From Eutrophocola sp964601805 (GTDB lineage Bacteria; Pseudomonadota; Gammaproteobacteria; Pseudomonadales; Pseudohongiellaceae): 21,646 nucleotides of DNA. Position numbers and translations under genes: made by a program. Below, piece by piece: positions 20,339 through 21,646 of the stretch (positions within the stretch are counted from its first letter, which is position 1; each line of letters starts with the position of its first letter). Under the pieces are notes generated by a model. That model had not been told where the DNA came from, made no database searches, and worked only from the letters and a program-made list of their open reading frames with translations. The stretch lies in NCBI GenBank assembly GCA_964601805.1, contig CAZROW010000053.1, forward strand, positions 1 through 21,646, read 5' to 3'.

Positions 20339-21166
20339 TCAGGCAGATTGGGAAGCAGTCTCTTCGTTGTAGATATGGACGTCCCGCTGCGGGAAGGGAA
20401 TGGAGATACCACCTTCTTCCAGTTTTACCTTCATGGTTTCGAGCAGGTCAAAACGGGTAGGCCAATAATCCTCGGATTTGACCCAGGGCCTGACTACCAG
20501 GTTCACGCTGCTGTCGGCCAGTTCCGAGACGGCAATGACCGGCGCCGGATCATCCAGGATGCGCTCATCGGCAGCAATAATGTCCTCGATAATCTTTTTC
20601 GCCGTACCAATGTTGTCGTCATAGCTGATGCCCATGACCAGGTCGATGCGACGAGTTGGCAGTGCGCTGGTGTTGGTGATGGTATTACCGAACACGGCAG
20701 AGTTTGGAATAATGATGCGCTGGTTATCCGGCGTGTGCATGAGTACGCAGAACAGGCCGATCTCATCCACCACACCGGCTACACCACCCGTGGTGACGAA
20801 GTCGCCTATCTTGAAGGGGCGGAAAATCATGATCATGACGCCGGCAGCGAAATTGGCCAGGGAATCTTTCAATGCCAGGCCAACAGCCAGGCCGGCTGCA
20901 CCGACAATGGCCAGCAGGGAAGTCACGTTGACACCGAGTGTGTCGACAGCGGCCAGAATCACTGCTACCAGTAATACGGCATAAACCAGGCCGCCGAGGA
21001 ACTTGATCAGCGCCTCGTCCATACCGGATTTACGCATGCCTTTCCTGACCAGGTTGGTAATGGACTTGGCCAGTATTTTTCCGACGATGAAAATGACCAG
21101 GGCAAAAAATATCTTGATGGCCCAGGGAATGACGATGGCTGTTATCGTTTCAGCATTGAATTCCAT
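20339..21166 (-). CDS. mscS: Small-conductance mechanosensitive channel (MscS family)
   Basis: A 275-residue inner-membrane channel that opens on membrane tension to release solutes during hypo-osmotic shock. TM1 (about 10-30), TM2 (about 57-77) and the pore-lining TM3 (about 86-118) with the Gly/Ala-rich GAAGLAVGLALKDSLANFAAG (89-109) are clear. The beta domain follows with FRPFKIGDFVTTGG and IIIPNSAVFGN, then the alpha/beta vestibule ending DVHIYNEE. The length is close to Escherichia coli MscS (286). An AGGAGA Shine-Dalgarno lies five bases before ATG. It begins 22 bases after the argH stop and is probably co-transcribed with it; it is convergent with the sulfotransferase gene. Confidence 0.93.
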   Translation of the reverse strand: MEFNAETITAIVIPWAIKIFFALVIFIVGKILAKSITNLVRKGMRKSGMDEALIKFLGGLVYAVLLVAVILAAVDTLGVNVTSLLAIVGAAGLAVGLALKDSLANFAAGVMIMIFRPFKIGDFVTTGGVAGVVDEIGLFCVLMHTPDNQRIIIPNSAVFGNTITNTSALPTRRIDLVMGISYDDNIGTAKKIIEDIIAADERILDDPAPVIAVSELADSSVNLVVRPWVKSEDYWPTRFDLLETMKVKLEEGGISIPFPQRDVHIYNEETASQSA

Positions 21167-21188
21167 TGAGATCTCCTGTTAATAAAAT

Positions 21189-21646
21189 TCAGATTGACTG
21201 TTTCGCTGCGGCGATGGCTTTTCTGACCTGCTCAGGTGCCGTTCCGCCAATATGATTGCGGGCGTTTAGTGAGCCTTCCAGGCTTAGTACGTCAAACACA
21301 TCATCCTGGATGTCACCTGAGAACGCCTGCAGTTGTTCAAGGGTCAGTTCACTCAGGTCCTTCGCCTGCTTTATGCCGAAAGCGACAGCCTTGCCAACCA
21401 CTTCATGGGCATCCCTGAATGCAGTGCCCTTGCGTACCAGGTAGTCGGCCAGGTCGGTTGCCGTGGCATAGCCCTTGAGGGCGGCATTGCGCATATTGTC
21501 TTTCTTGCTCCGGATGGCCGGTATCATGTCTGCAAAGGCTTTTAGGCAGTCACCCAGGGTATCGAGGGTGTCGAACAGGGGCTCCTTGTCTTCCTGGTTA
21601 TCCTTGTTATAGGCCAGGGGTTGCCCCTTCATCAGGGTCAGCAGGG
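21189..21646 (-). CDS. argH: Argininosuccinate lyase, C-terminal part (cut by window end)
   Basis: The reading frame is open to the last base, so the gene starts outside the window; about 152 codons are visible. LLTLMKGQPLAYNKDNQEDKE is the conserved ArgH segment that follows the catalytic signature loop, and the rest is the C-terminal helical domain (AFRDAHEVVGKAV, LTLEQLQAFS, HIGGTAPEQVRKAI). ArgH splits argininosuccinate into arginine and fumarate in the cytosol, the last step of arginine synthesis. The GSSxMPxKxN signature lies outside the window, so activity cannot be judged here. mscS follows 22 bases downstream. Confidence 0.95.
   Translation of the reverse strand, partial: LLTLMKGQPLAYNKDNQEDKEPLFDTLDTLGDCLKAFADMIPAIRSKKDNMRNAALKGYATATDLADYLVRKGTAFRDAHEVVGKAVAFGIKQAKDLSELTLEQLQAFSGDIQDDVFDVLSLEGSLNARNHIGGTAPEQVRKAIAAAKQSI

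Overview
The window is a chromosomal segment of a gammaproteobacterium. The evidence is gene content and order: a yggS-proC-yggT-metX-metW-DUF4426-rdgB-hemW run next to pilT, a gshB-tonB-yqgE-ruvX run, and a cyaY / lptM-lysA-dapF-DUF484 block. The first two runs sit side by side in Pseudomonas and relatives, and the third is a standard gammaproteobacterial cluster. The base composition looks moderately GC-rich (not computed). I cannot name a genus. Two runs of exactly 100 N (2906-3005 and 8926-9025) are assembly gaps of unknown true size, and both border repeats.

Layout. 1-236 is non-coding and holds tandem heptamers and an inverted pair of REP-like hairpins. 237-7719 is a long minus-strand run, read from yggS down to a PhzF-family gene: PLP homeostasis (YggS), proline synthesis (ProC), a YggT membrane protein, methionine synthesis (MetX, MetW), a secreted DUF4426 protein, nucleotide pool sanitation (RdgB), heme trafficking (HemW) and a PhzF-like isomerase. 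It is interrupted by gap 1 and two more REP-like hairpins. pilT (7835-8878) is divergent from yggS and ends in a clear terminator at the edge of gap 2. 9116-12061 is the minus-strand run gshB-tonB-yqgE-ruvX. 12231-12776 is an unrecognised membrane protein on the plus strand. 12754-15822 encodes a 1022-residue protein with three glycosyltransferase modules, placed where xerC normally follows DUF484. 15863-18883 is DUF484, dapF, lysA and the tiny lipoprotein gene lptM (minus strand). cyaY and a sulfotransferase-like gene run divergently (19152-20317). mscS and the 3' part of argH (minus strand) end the window.

How the genes fit together. Most are housekeeping. PilT and the TonB protein may both serve type IV pili, because a TonB gene between gshB and yqgE occupies the position of Pseudomonas TonB3, which is linked to twitching motility. 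The accessory signal is the pair formed by the three-module glycosyltransferase and the sulfotransferase, one at each edge of the conserved cyaY/lysA/dapF block; together they suggest assembly of a modified surface glycan. The second signal is a family of at least six GTAG-headed double-stem hairpins, which have the architecture of REP elements mobilised by RAYT (TnpA-REP) proteins. No RAYT gene is in the window.
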